NCBI GenBank assembly: GCA_963931865.1
Contig: OZ007515.1
Span: 312,501 to 376,500 of the forward strand
DNA length: 64,000 nucleotides
Direction of reading: 5' to 3'
DNA from: Axinella damicornis
Lineage: Eukaryota; Porifera; Demospongiae; Axinellida; Axinellidae
The position numbers and the translations under genes are program-made. Positions 44,023 to 57,640 of the stretch are shown piece by piece (positions within the stretch are counted from its first letter, which is position 1; the number at the start of each line of letters is the position of its first letter). Under the pieces are notes generated by a model. That model did no database searches. It was not told the DNA's origin and saw only the letters and a program-made list of their open reading frames with translations.

Positions 44023-46393
44023 ATGTTCAAGTCAAAGCCAAGCCTTCAGGGTGAGCTCTATGCATGCTATACGTTACTATGAACATGGTGACGTTTATCA
44101 ATTCTGCTCTGGTCTGCAGACACCCTGTTCACTCTGAAGGTGAGTTCAATACTATGGTACTCTAGACCCCAGCTGCACATGAGCTGAGCTACACCCGCAT
44201 GCACACGCCCAGTTCTCCACCAAACAGATGGAGAGGGCTGCTAAAAAGTGTGAGAAGGAGGAGCGAGTTCAGAAGGCCAAGATCAAGAAGGTCAGTGGCT
44301 CACAGTACCAGCTTGTCTCACAGGCCTCTCTACCAGCCTGGCCTTGTTTGATACTCAGGCTGGAAACACGAGCAAACTCTTCACTGTAAACTCCAATACT
44401 AGACATCTATAGCAGAAAACTTTGTGGTCGTTATGACTACCCTATGGTAGGCCATCATACCTCCCCACTCTCACACACTCAGGCTCTGGAACAGGGGAAT
44501 GTGGAGGGGGCGAGGATCTATTCAGAGAACGCCATTCGCAAGAAGAACGAGGGGTTGAATTACCTGAGGATGGCAGCCCGTGTGGACGCAGTATCCAGTC
44601 GAGTCCAGACAGCCATGATGACAAAGGAGGTGTGTGGACATTGAAATCATTAGTGGGTGTTGGAGTTAGCTCAAGCTTAGAGGCCCTCTTCACCGCAATG
44701 ATAGCCTCACTCCGGCCCAGATCATAACAGGCAAGGGGAATGTCACTTTCCATATCGCCCATAGAAGTGTTTGCGACCGGGATCCAGAATCTTGATTGGT
44801 GAAAATTGTCCTGATTTTGGGGGGTTCAAAGGTCAAAATCGTTGCCACACTTGAGAAAACTACTTGATCTGTTGATCTTAGTTACTCGGAGTTTGTCTTG
44901 ATCCCTTGATCTGCTCTAAACGGAGCGTTGATCGCTTGATTCCGTTTGATTCCAGTCGCTAACATTTCTACTGGCAGCACGTAAGTAACCACCCCTTGAA
45001 ATGGGAGGGAGAACATTTTTTTCAACACATAATAATTATTAACTACTGAACTTGTGCAGAGCACCTTCCAGATGTATTAACATACTTCTGTCTAATTGAT
45101 ACCTGGTACTCTGCTTGGCTATGGCCGCACACTGTAGCTCACCAAGCAAATGGGTGGAGTTGTGAAAGGATTGGAGAGAGTTGTGCAGTCCATGGACCTT
45201 GAAAAGGTATGCATATGCTTCTCATTACTGGCGTAGTTATCAGCTCATAAGCTTCTCGATTTCTCTTCCTCCTCTCTCTCTCTCTCAGATCACGGCCACC
45301 ATGGGGAAGTTTGAAGACCTGTTTGAGGACCTCGATGTTCACACCCAGGTCATGGACTCCAGCATGAGCACAGCCACCACGCTCACAACGCCCCAGGACC
45401 AAGTTGATTCTCTCATGAAACAGGTGCATAGCTCTCTCAGGCTTTGTAAGGCTCACTGATTGTTTCCTACACTCTCAAGTGCATGACGGTAGGACCCCGG
45501 TGTGTACAAGGCTAGGTCTACATCATTGTTGAAAGGACGCTTTTGTAACAGTCTAAGCGTCTGATAAATCAGTCTGGTTTATAGCCCTAAGCAGCCTGAT
45601 AGCCTGTCCTAAGCACAGTCTGATATATAGCCTGTCCTAAGCAGTCTGATAGCCTCACAATTGCCTGCAGTATGCACAATGGAGAGGTGTGTGTGTGTGT
45701 CGTGTGTGTGTGTGTGTTGTGATGTGAACGTGTCTGATTAAGACTTGGACATGCTCACATCATCAGAGAATTGGTGGAAATCATAAAATGTCATGTTCAC
45801 ACTGGTGTAGGTGGCTGAGGAGAACGGTATGGAGGTTCTGGACAAGTTGGCTGCCAACCCAGTGTCGTCTACAGAGCCGGCAGGAGTGGAGACTCTCAGC
45901 TCGCGGCAGGAAGATCGGCTGTCCAGCAGGTGCATAGTGCATCCATGCCTAATATTCCATGCAGTGAATGGGTAGGCATATGGGATGACATCATCTGCTG
46001 AGCTCCCTAAGATGGACAACACTGCCTGGTATACGTAGTCTCGTTTCCTAGGACATGATGTCAGGAAGGCAGAGGGTAGACACACGGGGGTGGTGCCCAA
46101 CCATATTATCAATTGCATTGATCCATCTCCGGCATTGTGAACAAGATTGTCTGCCTTGCAATTAAGGCTCTGACATACAAGACAGGCCGGACATGTTGGG
46201 CACTGCCCTCCATGTGTCTACCATGTGTCTGCCTGATGTCACCAGATCGATCTCTCAGGCCGTCCCCCGCCATATTTGCATACTGCAAATACTGGCCTGG
46301 GAATGAGGCTATATACTTCCATGGTACACTGGACCTCAGCGATTGCTTTGCTATTCTTCCTGCAGATTAGCAGCCCTCAGACAACCTTCCTGA
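44023..46393 (+). CDS. CHMP1: charged multivesicular body protein 1 (ESCRT-III)
   Basis: CHMP1 is an ESCRT-III subunit that recruits VPS4/spastin for membrane scission in multivesicular bodies and cytokinesis. Eight exons: 44023-44050, 44120-44139, about 44214-44291, about 44482-44630, about 45139-45207, about 45289-45423, about 45812-45930 and 46366-46393 (TGA). The protein is about 200 residues, the usual size. It has a basic helix 1 ([19 protein letters not shown]), [31 protein letters not shown], an acidic C-terminal half ([14 protein letters not shown] [18 protein letters not shown]) and a C-terminal MIT-interacting motif split by the last intron ([15 protein letters not shown]). It looks closer to CHMP1A than CHMP1B. 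The extra N-terminal MFKSKPSLQ comes from the 28-nt first exon. Confidence 0.95.
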
Positions 46394-46756
46394 AGGGCCA
46401 GCTGCTTTTAATAACACATTCACAGAATTGGAACATGACACTATTCTCTGTTGTGCAATGTACATGTATTGCAGATAGAAAAGTAATATAATATTATACT
46501 GCAGTATTGATTGATTTATTATTCTGACAGACCTCAGGGTCTTTTGCAATTGGTTCCATGGCAACCATTCCTCGAATCCCTTGGTTACCATCTGTAGTCA
46601 GAATCTTGGGTTATGGTCCGATGTCAGGGGTTTGTTGATCTTGTTCCACATACCGCTAACATTGTGAAACTAGCAATGTTGCTGCCATATACAGCAGCAG
46701 GAATATGTAGCAGGAAAGGGCAGTGGCAAATAATTATTTGACTGATGGACAGACAG
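46394..46756. other. convergent spacer, CHMP1 / CEP76
   Basis: 363 bp between facing stop codons. It must contain both 3' UTRs. No coding signal was seen. Confidence 0.6.
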
Positions 46757-49700
46757 CTACACAATGGAACGGTATTTGACAGCAAACATTAGCCACACAG
46801 CACAGATGTCCTCCGGATAAACAAAGATCTTCACCCTCACAGCCATCCTGACGTGGTCCCCCCTGCAGGCAAGAATCTCGGCACCCACAGGGGACCTGGC
46901 AAAGAGGAAACGGCTGCTTGAGCCCAGCAGAGCAAAACCACTACAAACCCTGCATCTTTTGGCCTCACTAGGTTACCTGAGGCAAGTCGCAAAGGCGTTC
47001 CTTGCGTTGCGATGCACTAGCTGGATAGGGAACCCTTTGAAGGTGTGGCCTTCTGGGACCACGTTGTGGATAGCTTCCTGAAACTCTTCGTTCCCTGCAC
47101 ACACGCCCACAGTACGATCCATTTCATAAGCAGAGAGGGCGGGGGAGAGCAGGTAGCAAAGTTCATCATCCCACACCGTGCTCAGACCAATGTCCTACAC
47201 AGTGGAACAAGAAGGAAGGGGGTTGTGTGTCAGGTACTGCCTAACATGTTTGTTGTCTTAATATGCTCAGAGTACTAGCTAAATAGTTTAAGGGGTAGCC
47301 CTACCATAATCATTAGACACTTTCAGTTTCAGTAAACTACACTTTCTGGAGTCATTTCAATGGTTTAGATTAATTACTAAAATGAACTATGCCCTACTAA
47401 CATGCATGTTAGTTGTCAAGGTACCCGGCCGGTACATATCACAGCTGCACTCACTGCTCTGTGCTGGATGGTGAGGGTCCTCAACTCTACCTCCATCTCA
47501 CTGCTAGAGAGGACGGGGTCCACTCGGGCAGGCCTCAGCGGAGGAAACACCCTCCAGCAGGGCTGAGAGGAGGAGAGGGGGGAGGTGTGCATCCTCACTG
47601 AAATAAAATACGCCGACACAAGGTAAAATATGCTGAATCAAGGTCTGCATGTGAAATTAATGCAAGATGTTCAGTAGCCTCGTTCCCAGGCCGCACTCTC
47701 CTCCCACGCGGCCTGGGAACGAGGCTAGATGTTCAGTAGCCTCGTTCCCAGGCTGCACTCTCCTCCCACGCGGCCTGGGAACGAGGCTAGATGTTCAGTG
47801 CTGTGTTTGGCATCACTTCCTCACTGCCACCTCTGATCATGCTATACACTGATCATGGCAAGAATGTTATTAGCCTCGTTCCCAGGCCGTTTTTGGGAGG
47901 GAGAAACGTTTCTCCCTCCCAAAACGGCCTGGGAACGAGGCTATAGTGTTATCAGATCTCTTCTGTGTCGTGCCAAGTGTACATACGACTCACGGGTGCA
48001 GATCCACGTGTAACTGATGCAATGGCCTCCGGGCTCATGCCCTTCCAGAGGGAACCGTTGTTGAGGTCAAACCGGCACGTGAGGACAGAGTCAGAGGGTT
48101 GCGCATTGGCATAGAAAGTTCTGTGGTTGAATACACAGCCGACAGTGCGGTAGGGATGGGAGGGGATGGGGACAGCTGTCCCTGCCTGGGTGTTGGGATC
48201 AAACTTGGCATGGAGAAATCTGGAACAAAGGTAGATTGCATTTGGCTGTTAGAAGCTGTAATGACCCCATTCCCAGGCCACACCATGGAATGGAATGGAA
48301 CAGCAAGGAATGGAGGCCTGGGAAAATGGTAGCCTCAGTCCCAAGCTAAATATGCTGGGACCGAGGCTGGTCACAAGGCTGGTGAAACCAGTGGCTTTGA
48401 ATACAGTACAATCTCCAGTAGAATGTCGGAGGCATAAGACCAGTCAGTCGTTGTCCTACCGCTGTCCAGTGAGGCTCTCCCAGAAGATGGCAGATCCTTC
48501 ACGGCCGATTGTCATGACCCAGCTGTGAGCAAGACCCTTGGCTTTGGTGCCTGTGCACACATAGGCATCCAGTCCAAACCCCAGCAGCAGGCTGCACAGG
48601 AGAACAGTGTGGTCCTCGCAATCCTGTAGGGGGATGGAAGTCATGGGACGGTAGCTACCACACTCAGACCAGATCTATGTTTGTAAATTTTGGACACCAA
48701 ATTTTGTTGATCTGCTTGAAGATGATTAACAGAGTGGACGGAATGTTTTTGCTTCTAAGTGAAAATTCAAAGCTGGTGAAATTCTACAGTTTGACTCCTT
48801 TTTTTCTAAACACAAGTACTTCAACCTTCTCAAACTTCACCCCGTGGTTGCTATACTGGACATTTCACAGAGAGGCAACCTACCCCCTTCTTCCTGCTCA
48901 GCGTGGCATGCAGGCTACTCCACACCTCAGTGCAACACCCCCCACTCCCGATGGAGCTGGCCCTCTCAAAGGGAATCAGGCTGACAAAGCGAGCTGCATG
49001 TCGTGGACTGTCCAGCAACCTCCCGGCCCTGAGTGGCTGCACATACGCACACACTGGGTGGCTCACCCCACCCTCATCCTGGGCAAATATCTTAACGAGT
49101 CTCTGGGAATGGGTGGGGCGGATCTCGAGGTACTCTTTCCACCACTGCTTTGCATACACAAGGAACAGCCTCTCTCTCTCTGCACATCGCTGCTTCTCCA
49201 GTCCAAGCTGTGTCGAGACAACCTCTGGGTTTAAAACCTCTCCTGATTTTGGTACAATCTCCAGCCTCATTTCCAGCAGGCCAGCTGGGATCTTAGCTTC
49301 AGAACCAACACCATTTAGCTCTGCCAAGACTGAAACTCTTCCAGCATGGTCTGCCAGTGTCTGCCTCCACTCCAAGTTGCATGTACCAACTAAATCCACC
49401 TCTCCCCTTGCGTCCGTCCGTGTCAGTACCAGGTGCACGGGATCCGCAAGAGACAGGGCATCTGAATAAGATAGCATTTTGCCATCTTTTCCCCCTTTAC
49501 TCAGCAGCTCCAAGAGGAATCCTTCACGGAAGTTTGGCTCACAGGCGCAGGGAACAGGTGCGGAGTGGAATCTCTGCCCCTTGAAGTGCACGTGCAGGGT
49601 GAGGGTGGCACGACAGTTGTCCTCAGAGTCTTGGAGGTGCTCCAGGAATGCCTTGCCTCCAGTCACTTGGAGGAAGAGGTAGCGTTTACTGGGATTGAGA

Positions 49701-50106
49701 GGTGTTGCTGTGTGTACGTGTGCATGCGTGCGTTGGAGGGTTAATATAATTGAGAAGGTACCCTGGTGATGTGTGTATTATTATTGAACAAACCTTTTTG
49801 ATGTGATTCATCAACTGTCTTCATTTCCATGTGAGAGCGGTTGTCCCAACCCATGCCGGCACCGTCCTCCTCCTCTCCACCTCCTCCTACACCACCTCCA
49901 CCATTAAGATGGAGCGATTGCATCACCTGGTCGACCAAGCCTCTCTCCTCCAGGGCCCGCAAGAGAGCTCCTTCGTCTACTTCCCTCCCTCCCTCCTGGG
50001 TCTCCGCCAGACAGCTGCGGATTTGTTCCTGTGCCCCCAGCTGGGAGACACGGCCATGGATTAACTGTCGAAGTTCACTCAGCTTTTCAGGAGGGAGAGA
50101 CATCAT
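46757..50106 (-). CDS. CEP76: centrosomal protein CEP76
   Basis: CEP76 limits centriole re-duplication and binds CP110 at centrioles. ATG is at 50104-50106 (MMSLPPEKLSELRQLIHGRV, or the next Met) and TAG at 46757-46759. Exons in gene order: about 49792-50106, about 48893-49710, about 48470-48626, about 48000-48222, about 47455-47600, about 46983-47195 and 46757 to about 46870. The long second exon holds the C2-like region (KRYLFLQVTGGKAFLEHLQ). The next encodes the transglutaminase-like core (DCEDHTVLLCSLLLGFGLDA, GLAHSWVM). The end is highly conserved: LLSPALSAYEMDRTVG, EGHTFKGFPIQL, NARNAFATCL and WLMFAVKYRSIV. Exon edges in the middle are approximate. It starts 101 bp from BRD7/9 on the opposite strand. 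Confidence 0.93.
47676..47943. repeat. cluster of three fold-back elements
   Basis: Three hairpins with TAGCCTCGTTCCCAGGC ends at about 47676-47729, 47738-47791 and 47872-47943. The first two are near-identical direct copies; the third has a different stem (GTTTTTGGGAGGGAGAAACG). All lie in one CEP76 intron. Confidence 0.9.
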
Positions 50107-50207
50107 GCCTAATGTTTTTCATGGTTTTGCCGCCATTTTTTAAAATAAACAAATCACATGCACACAAAAACGTGTCACATGATTATTAATTACGTTATAA
50201 CGTAAAC
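50107..50207. promoter_or_regulatory. divergent promoter, CEP76 / BRD7-9
   Basis: 101 bp separate the opposing start codons, AT-rich on the BRD side (ACGTTATAACGT palindrome near 50191-50203). The region is expected to act as a shared bidirectional promoter. Confidence 0.65.
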
Positions 50208-52463
50208 ATGGAATTTGCAGGCTTGAAGAAGATGGGCAAGAAGCACAAGAAGCACAAGAAACGGTCGCACGCACATGAAGGTTCAGGTATAACTGCAGCC
50301 TAGCCGTGTAATCACTGTTCAACAAGCTAACTTGGACAATGGTGTGTATTAATTAGAACTCTAACCTTTGCACAGCACACAGCTAGCAGCATGGGGCTGT
50401 CGTGCAGCCCAATGGAGTTTTGAATGTTATACTGACTCTGTTTGTATTTGCAGGTGCAATGCGTGTAAGTTTCAGACTTCCAGGACTTCCTGAATCTAGG
50501 CCGCCACAGAGCCAGTGGGCTCATAAGGAGCTGGTAACTAACCCTGTACCTCTTGAGCTGAAGGTCTCCATTCCATGGGCTGCTCTGAGGAAGCCGGTAC
50601 ACATGAGCTCTGGGGCTGGGGAGGGAGGGGGCGAAAGTTCAGAGCACAGACACCACAAGCACAAACACAAAAAACACAAGAAAAATAAGCACCAAGCTAC
50701 GTCAGATCTCATTCCTGGTGTCCCACCTGTTGACGCAGGTCACCATGGCGGGTCTGGGTTCGACCAGACGCAACCTCCTCCACCATTGCAAGGCCCTAAA
50801 GTGCCAAGTCTGATGCTGCCACAAGTGAGCAGCATCTCTCCCAAGCAGTTCTATGAGCATCACAAACACAGGGAAAAACACCACCATAGGAATCATCCAC
50901 CTGCACTTCCTCAAGAGCACGGGAGTGTCCCTCTCACCCAGCCCTCCCAGCACGCTCCTCCCATTCCCAGCTTCCCACACCGTGTCCCACAGCATGTACC
51001 ACCCGAGACTTCAGTACCATACCTGACACCACTTGATGCCACACACAGACACCGACACAAGAAGAAGAAGAAACACAAGCACCCAAAAATGGACCACCAA
51101 GTTCGTGTGCTGGTGCCCCCGGAGATCCCTCCACCTGTACCCCAGGACGTTCCTCCACAGATTGAATTGCCGTACACCCAGCCGATATCCCCTCTGTCCG
51201 ACGATGACATTGAAGGTGACCGTTTGCACAGCCCTCTTGAGGATTCTCCCCCTTCTCCCAAGCGATCGAGGACGGAAGACCCACCTGTCACCTACGCAAA
51301 ACCGCATTACGCTACTCTTCCAGTAGAGCCCACACAGAAACCTCAGAGCGCAAAGTCTTCACAGAAGTCCAGAGAATTGGGCTCAGTACGGCTACCAGAA
51401 GTGGACTCACTGCTTCCCCAGTGGAGCCTGGAAGCAGTTTCCAGGTCTGCATACACCGAGGTGCCTCACCCTCAACCACCCCCTGTCCCACTCCCCTCCA
51501 CCACAGGGCCCTCCGTCCCCAACCCACACCCACACCAGTACCCCTCCACCACTGGCCCCTCTGTCCTCAACCAACACCCACACCAGCACCCCTCCACCAC
51601 TGGCCCCTCTGTCCTCAACCAACACCCACACCAGCACCCCTCCACCACTGGTCCCTCTGTCCTCAACCCACACCCACACCAGCACCCCTCCACCACTGGT
51701 CCCTCTGTCCTCAACGCACACCCACACCAGCACCCCTCCACCACTGGACCCTCTGTCCTCAACCAACACCCACACCAGCACCCCTCCACCACTGGTCCCT
51801 CTGTCCTCAACCCACACCCACACCAGCACCCCTCCACCACTGGTCCCTCTGTCCTCAACCCACACCCACACCAGCACCCCTCCACCACTGGCCCCTCTGT
51901 CCTCAACCCACACCAGCACCCCTCCACCACTGGCCCCTCCGTCCCCTCACAACAACTCCGACCTCAAGCACACGGTACTTCAGACTGTGTGCTGTTGTAC
52001 CGCTTCATCTGTAAACTGGCCTAACTCTCTCCTACAGTGAAACTCTCAAGAGCTTCTCTCAAGTTCTTCCTCAGGAACCTCCACTACCAGATACAGAGGT
52101 ACTGATAACTCTGTTCATTACGATTTCCATGTGGTGCTATCGTACCATTGTAATCTCATCACCATTTTGTCTTCACTGCACACACACACACACACATACA
52201 CACCTTACTCACTCACAGGAGGGATCCTGAGGGGATCTTCTCAGACCCAGTGACGGACGACATCGCCCCGGGATATTCCTTGATCATTCAGCAGCCAATG
52301 GACCTTGGCACCATTGGCAGCAAGGTCCAGAAGAACCTCTACCCTTCCATCAACGAGTTCAAAGTGGGTATCGCAATGTGTGTGGGTGTGGGGGGCGTGG
52401 CACTATGTGGGCAAGATGGATCAAATGACGGGTTGCTGTGTAGTGAGAGTTCTCTTCCCTCCG

Positions 52464-52494
<31 letters not shown>

Positions 52495-53969
52495 ACTCAC
52501 CCCCCACACACATTCACACACATACACACTCACCCTCCACACACTCATTCACACACACACAGGATGACTTTGTGCTGATGTGCAACAATGCCATGACCTA
52601 CAATGCCCCAGAGACAGTCTACTACGCATCTGCCAAGAACCTCCTCACAGCCGGACTCAAGATCATTGCTAAGGTACGTTAAAGGGTCGTGTGCATACAG
52701 TGTACAGTGTATGTAAAGAAGTTCTTTTAGCCAGGTAGTGTTATGCTGTGGCGGGCCTGTGTGCAGCTAGTGTCTAGAGGTTGGTGTCTCAGGGATGGCC
52801 TGTGTGCAGCTAGTGTCTAGAGGTTGGTGTCTCAGGGATGGCCTGTGTGCAGCTAGTGTCTAGAGGTTGGTGTCTCAGGGATGGCCTGTGTGCAGCTAGT
52901 GTCTAGAGGTTGGTGTCTCAGGGATGGCCTGTGTGCAGCTAGTGTCTAGAGGTTGGTGTCTCAGGGATGGCCTGTGTGCAGCTAGTGTCTAGAGGTTGGT
53001 GTCTCAGGGATGGCCTGTGTGCAGCTAGTGTCTAGAGGTTGGTGTCTCAGGGATGGCCTGTGTGCAGCTAGTGTCTAGAGGTTGGTGTCTCAGGGATGGC
53101 CTGTGTGCAGCTAGTGTCTAGAGGTTGGTGTCTCAGGGATGGCCTGTGTGCAGCTAGTGTCTAGAGGTTGGTGTCTCAGGGATGGCCTGTGTCCAACTAG
53201 TGTCTAGAGGTTGGACCGGTGTCTGCAGTAGGCTCATGACCTGGCCTAAGCTATGATGGAGGTACAGTGCAGGGTCGAAGGTCGAAGGCCAGGTGGGCAT
53301 GCAGTGAGCTGCTACATGCCACATCACAATGCACAGTGAAAGCTTTGACTTCAGCAGTGCACAATGGGGCATAATGACCTCAATGGGCTGTGTACAGGTG
53401 TGCTAACTACTTCCTGTATTGTCTCTTTCCATGTCCACACAGGAAACTTGTCTGCGTCCTGACATAAGATATGGAAAGCTTTCTACTCCAGTGAATCGCT
53501 CTGAAACAGTCTCTCCCGCCCCTCCCGCAGACTTCCTCCTCCCTCCTGCGACAAATGTTCAACTTGATTACACCAGCCCCTTCATCTGCAGGATCAATCT
53601 AGCCCTGCTGCGCTCACAAGTAACCTCTAATGGATCCTTGTGCAGCAGTCCTGTGATGCCCACGGACCAGAATGACATCTTTCCGCTTGACATTGATGAC
53701 ATTGTGGGTGAGGTCAGTGACCAATCACATCTCACGAAGGTGACGGTGGGCGTAGAGGACGAGGGGGAAGGGATGGTGGAGACGCCGGAGGAGATCCTGA
53801 TGCAGGTGCAGGAGGCGGCCGAGGAGATGAAGGAGAACCTGGACACCAACTACCCGGGGGGCCTCACAGCGTCCTTCCTGAACCGTGGTCCGGAAGGGAA
53901 GACCATGTTGAACATTCTGAACCCTCACTCTGCTGACGGTTAGCCAATGATGTCATGTGTGGCGATCAG

Positions 53970-54027
<58 letters not shown>

Positions 54028-57000
54028 GTACGCATGCGCGCACAGGTACATGTGTACACGTGTGTGTGCATGTGGTGTGTGTATGCACACATGATAGCAT
54101 GTATTACATACTCTCTGGGGTTTCATCTCACAGCGTAACACGTAACACTACCCGCCTCCACACACAAGTGGCTGGGTATGGTCTCACTGCAGTACCCCAA
54201 CCCCCACTTGGTATCACTTGATGGTAATGTCTTCTCCCTGACAGAAGATAGGAGAGTGGAATGCTGGGCATAGAGGGACAGCTAAGAGCTTGACTCAGAG
54301 TTATCCACAACATATCCTGTTACATAGTTGTGGTTCAGTAGTGCAAGAGCTCTTTGACTCAGGTCTCTAACAGCATAGTTGTGGTGGGGTGGGTTGAAGT
54401 AATGGATGCGGTATTTGATACTCTGTCCCTAACTCTTGGCCCACCCTAAGAAAGTGCCTAATGAACCAGAAAAGCATGTTTTTATAACGTTAACCCACCA
54501 TAGAGCTAATGGAGGCCCACGAGGACAGCAAACGCTGCCATTGGTTGGTGACTCTGTGCAAATAGAATGGAATGTAACACGAAGTTTAAAAGAAGGTGCA
54601 CGATGATTACTGTATTGTGTTTGTGCAACACAGAGCTCAGAACAGTGCCGTGTACCCTGACCTCAGCTGTCAGGGGACAGCAGTGAATGTGCAGTGAATG
54701 AGGGGCTTAGAAACTGACAGAGCTGACCAACAGAGGCTGTTTACGCCACTGCAATAATCCTGTATGGAAGGGTGTGCATACCTCCTTAGTGTGAGGCAGT
54801 AGTTCAAATGCCCACTTGTTGCTCCGACACATCCCAGTGGCACACCCAAGAGAACTCACTGTTTTCAGTGGAGGTACGTCATCGCGGAGCACTTTCTAGG
54901 AGGGAGTAGTACTAGTCAACGGTCACTTACCTAATCTTGTCAGGAAGCGTGTTCACTGTAGTGAATTCCTTTTTGCCAAACCTTCAAAAATAACCTTTCA
55001 TGCTATTTAAACACCGTGCACTTTGACACCATTCCTTATGATAGCATGAAAGGTCATTTAATTATGTGTGTGTGAGTATGTGTGTGTCACATCACAAACG
55101 TACCCACCCTTCTCCAGCATGCGTGTCATGCTGTGAATGATGAAGGCCTGGGACAGATGGTCCCCCGCTGTGTTTCACGCTCACAAACGTGATCTTGATG
55201 GAGTATAGGCTACGTTGAGCGATGGATAGAGAGAGTTATTCGATGTGAATAACAAACGTTTGATCCGGGGATCTTCAGTAGATCTTGCTCCTGATTGTGC
55301 CGCCATTTCTGTGTGTTGTCTCTTTCCAGGGGACGTTTGCAAACCTGTGGACCTGACTGCGCTGAGTGAGAGAGTGCGGGCTGGGAACAACGCTGCCACG
55401 GTGCTCAAGACCGAGCTCCCCATGTTCAAAGCCACGCCCGTGTCCTACCTCATGTATGGCCCATTTGGCTCCTTCGCTCCTGTCTATGACTCAACGTTTG
55501 CCACCCTGACCAAGATGGACTCCGACCTCTTGCTCTCCACCTATGGCAGTGAGCTGGGGGTCAGCTATGCCCACAGGTAGGGCAGGACACAGTGTTTCCA
55601 TGACAACACTCTATGAACTGTGGGAATGCTGCCAAGAGCTTCTTTTTTAAACTGGGTTTGAATAGCATACTTCTAATGCGATCATTACACCAGAAGCCTA
55701 ATGTGATCATTACACCAGGAGCTCTACAGGTGTACCGATACACGCTCACACACACACACACATACACACACAGCCTCCAGCAGTTTGTAAAAGGCACAGG
55801 GAGTTTCGTCAGCCAGATGGCAGATGCTGTCCTCAATGGACTGACAGGAGGCAGACACAGTGACTTCATGGGGAAGTTCCGGGTGTTTGAGGAGAAGGAA
55901 CGCAAGGTGAAGGAATCTCTGAGGATGGAGGTGCGGACCCCACCGAGGGAGAAAGGCTCCCCTGAGACCAAAACTGGTAGTGCAGCTTCTAGTGACGGAG
56001 ATCAACTGGCATCCGGTGGCAGCAGTGGAGATCATCCCGGCAGTGTGGCGTCCGGTGACAGCGGCAGAGACCATCCCGGCAGTGTGGCATCCAGTGATGG
56101 AGGCAGAGACCGTCCCGGCAGTGTGGCGTCCAGTGATGGAGGCAGAGATCGTCCCGGCAGTGTGGCGTCCAGTGATGGAGGCAGAGACCATCCTGGCAGT
56201 GTGGCGTCCAGTGATGGAGGCAGAGACCGTTCCGGCAGTGTGGCGTCCGGTGGCAGCAGCAGAGAACAAACCCCGCTAGGGCCAGAGAAGGGGGTAGAGA
56301 ATGTGGGGGAATGCAGCGATATGCAGAGCACAGAGGTGGAGGAGTGTGGGGATATGGAGGTGAGTGGGGGTGTGGAGGGTGTGGAGGTGGAGGGGTATGG
56401 GTTTGGGGGGTGTGGGTGTGTGTGTGGGGATATGGGTACAAGTGTTTTCCTTAAGCTATGGTTTGTGTTCAGCCTGTTCCACATGGTACCAACTCAGGGT
56501 ACCAACTAGTGTGCCATTATTCATGGTGTGATAGTAAGAGATTGTGTTACTGCTCTGTCCATAAATTCACTTAACCTTTGGGAGTGCAAACTGAATATTA
56601 TGGCAGGAGCAGATTTGGGAACTGTGTTAGCCAAATTGTCAGAGGCCTGAATTCCCTTGCCCTATTAGAGGAGGAATGTTCGCTCTTGACTCAACACAGC
56701 CCATAAGTCAATGTTTTCATTTTGTGTTGGCACAGTGGGCTTGGATCCATATATGGCTTGCCTCCTTGTCTTTGTTGATTGATAGGAATAATAAGATGTA
56801 ATCTTATCTCATTGGGAGTAATTGTATGCTCTCATTCCTCAGTCACCCCACAAAGCCCCGCCCAGCGATGCAAGCTCAAACACACAGTCACAAATGTCAC
56901 CATGTAAGCTTACCATGACCATTCTGAATTGTTGTGTAGCCTCGTTCCCAGGCCATTTTCATTCCTAGTTTTGACTACTGCCTACTAACCACTAGCTAAT

Positions 57001-57594
57001 CTTCCAACTCACCTTGAGAGCTTACTTCAGCCTCAGCTCTTAGTCACCATTTGCTGTGAGGGTGTGGTGTAGGGTTGATACTCAGAGGCCTGAACGGTCC
57101 CTCAGTGTCACGTCTTGTCCTAAACTCGGTTCAAGAAGTTGCCTACATACAAATCAGTGTGCATTGGTCATGTGACATACCAGCCCCCCATCCCCCTCTT
57201 CCCTGGCTTTGCTGCAAGAGTGCCTAGAAACAAGACTAGCTGTAAGTCTAACGTGATGTCAGTCTTGAAAGCTCATTGACTTCATTGACTTGTGTCCTCC
57301 CAGTGAGTGTGTGTCCGTGCACACGTACCTTGGCAACCAGCTGCTCAAAGATGCTGAAGGAAGAGTTCATTCGGTTACTGGCAGGACTTCTAATGCTGTT
57401 GTTTGGCATGTGGGCATTTCAATGCAATCATCTTGCAAAGGCCAAGCGTGCATGTTTTGACCATATATGGTAACTCCAACACAGTAGACACACACTAATG
57501 GTTGTATGTGTGAAATGCCATACATTCTGCTGTAGTTAGCACTCAACACCTGTGTAGTGTATGGTGGTATGATCATTGCTTACCTTACACACTA

Positions 57595-57640
<46 letters not shown>

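Noticed and set aside
51407..51930. Antisense frames of 150-170 codons opposite BRD7/9 exon 2
   Set aside because: A 48-bp repeat keeps all frames periodic; the plus strand is the one with the BRD7/9 domains and matching splice phases.
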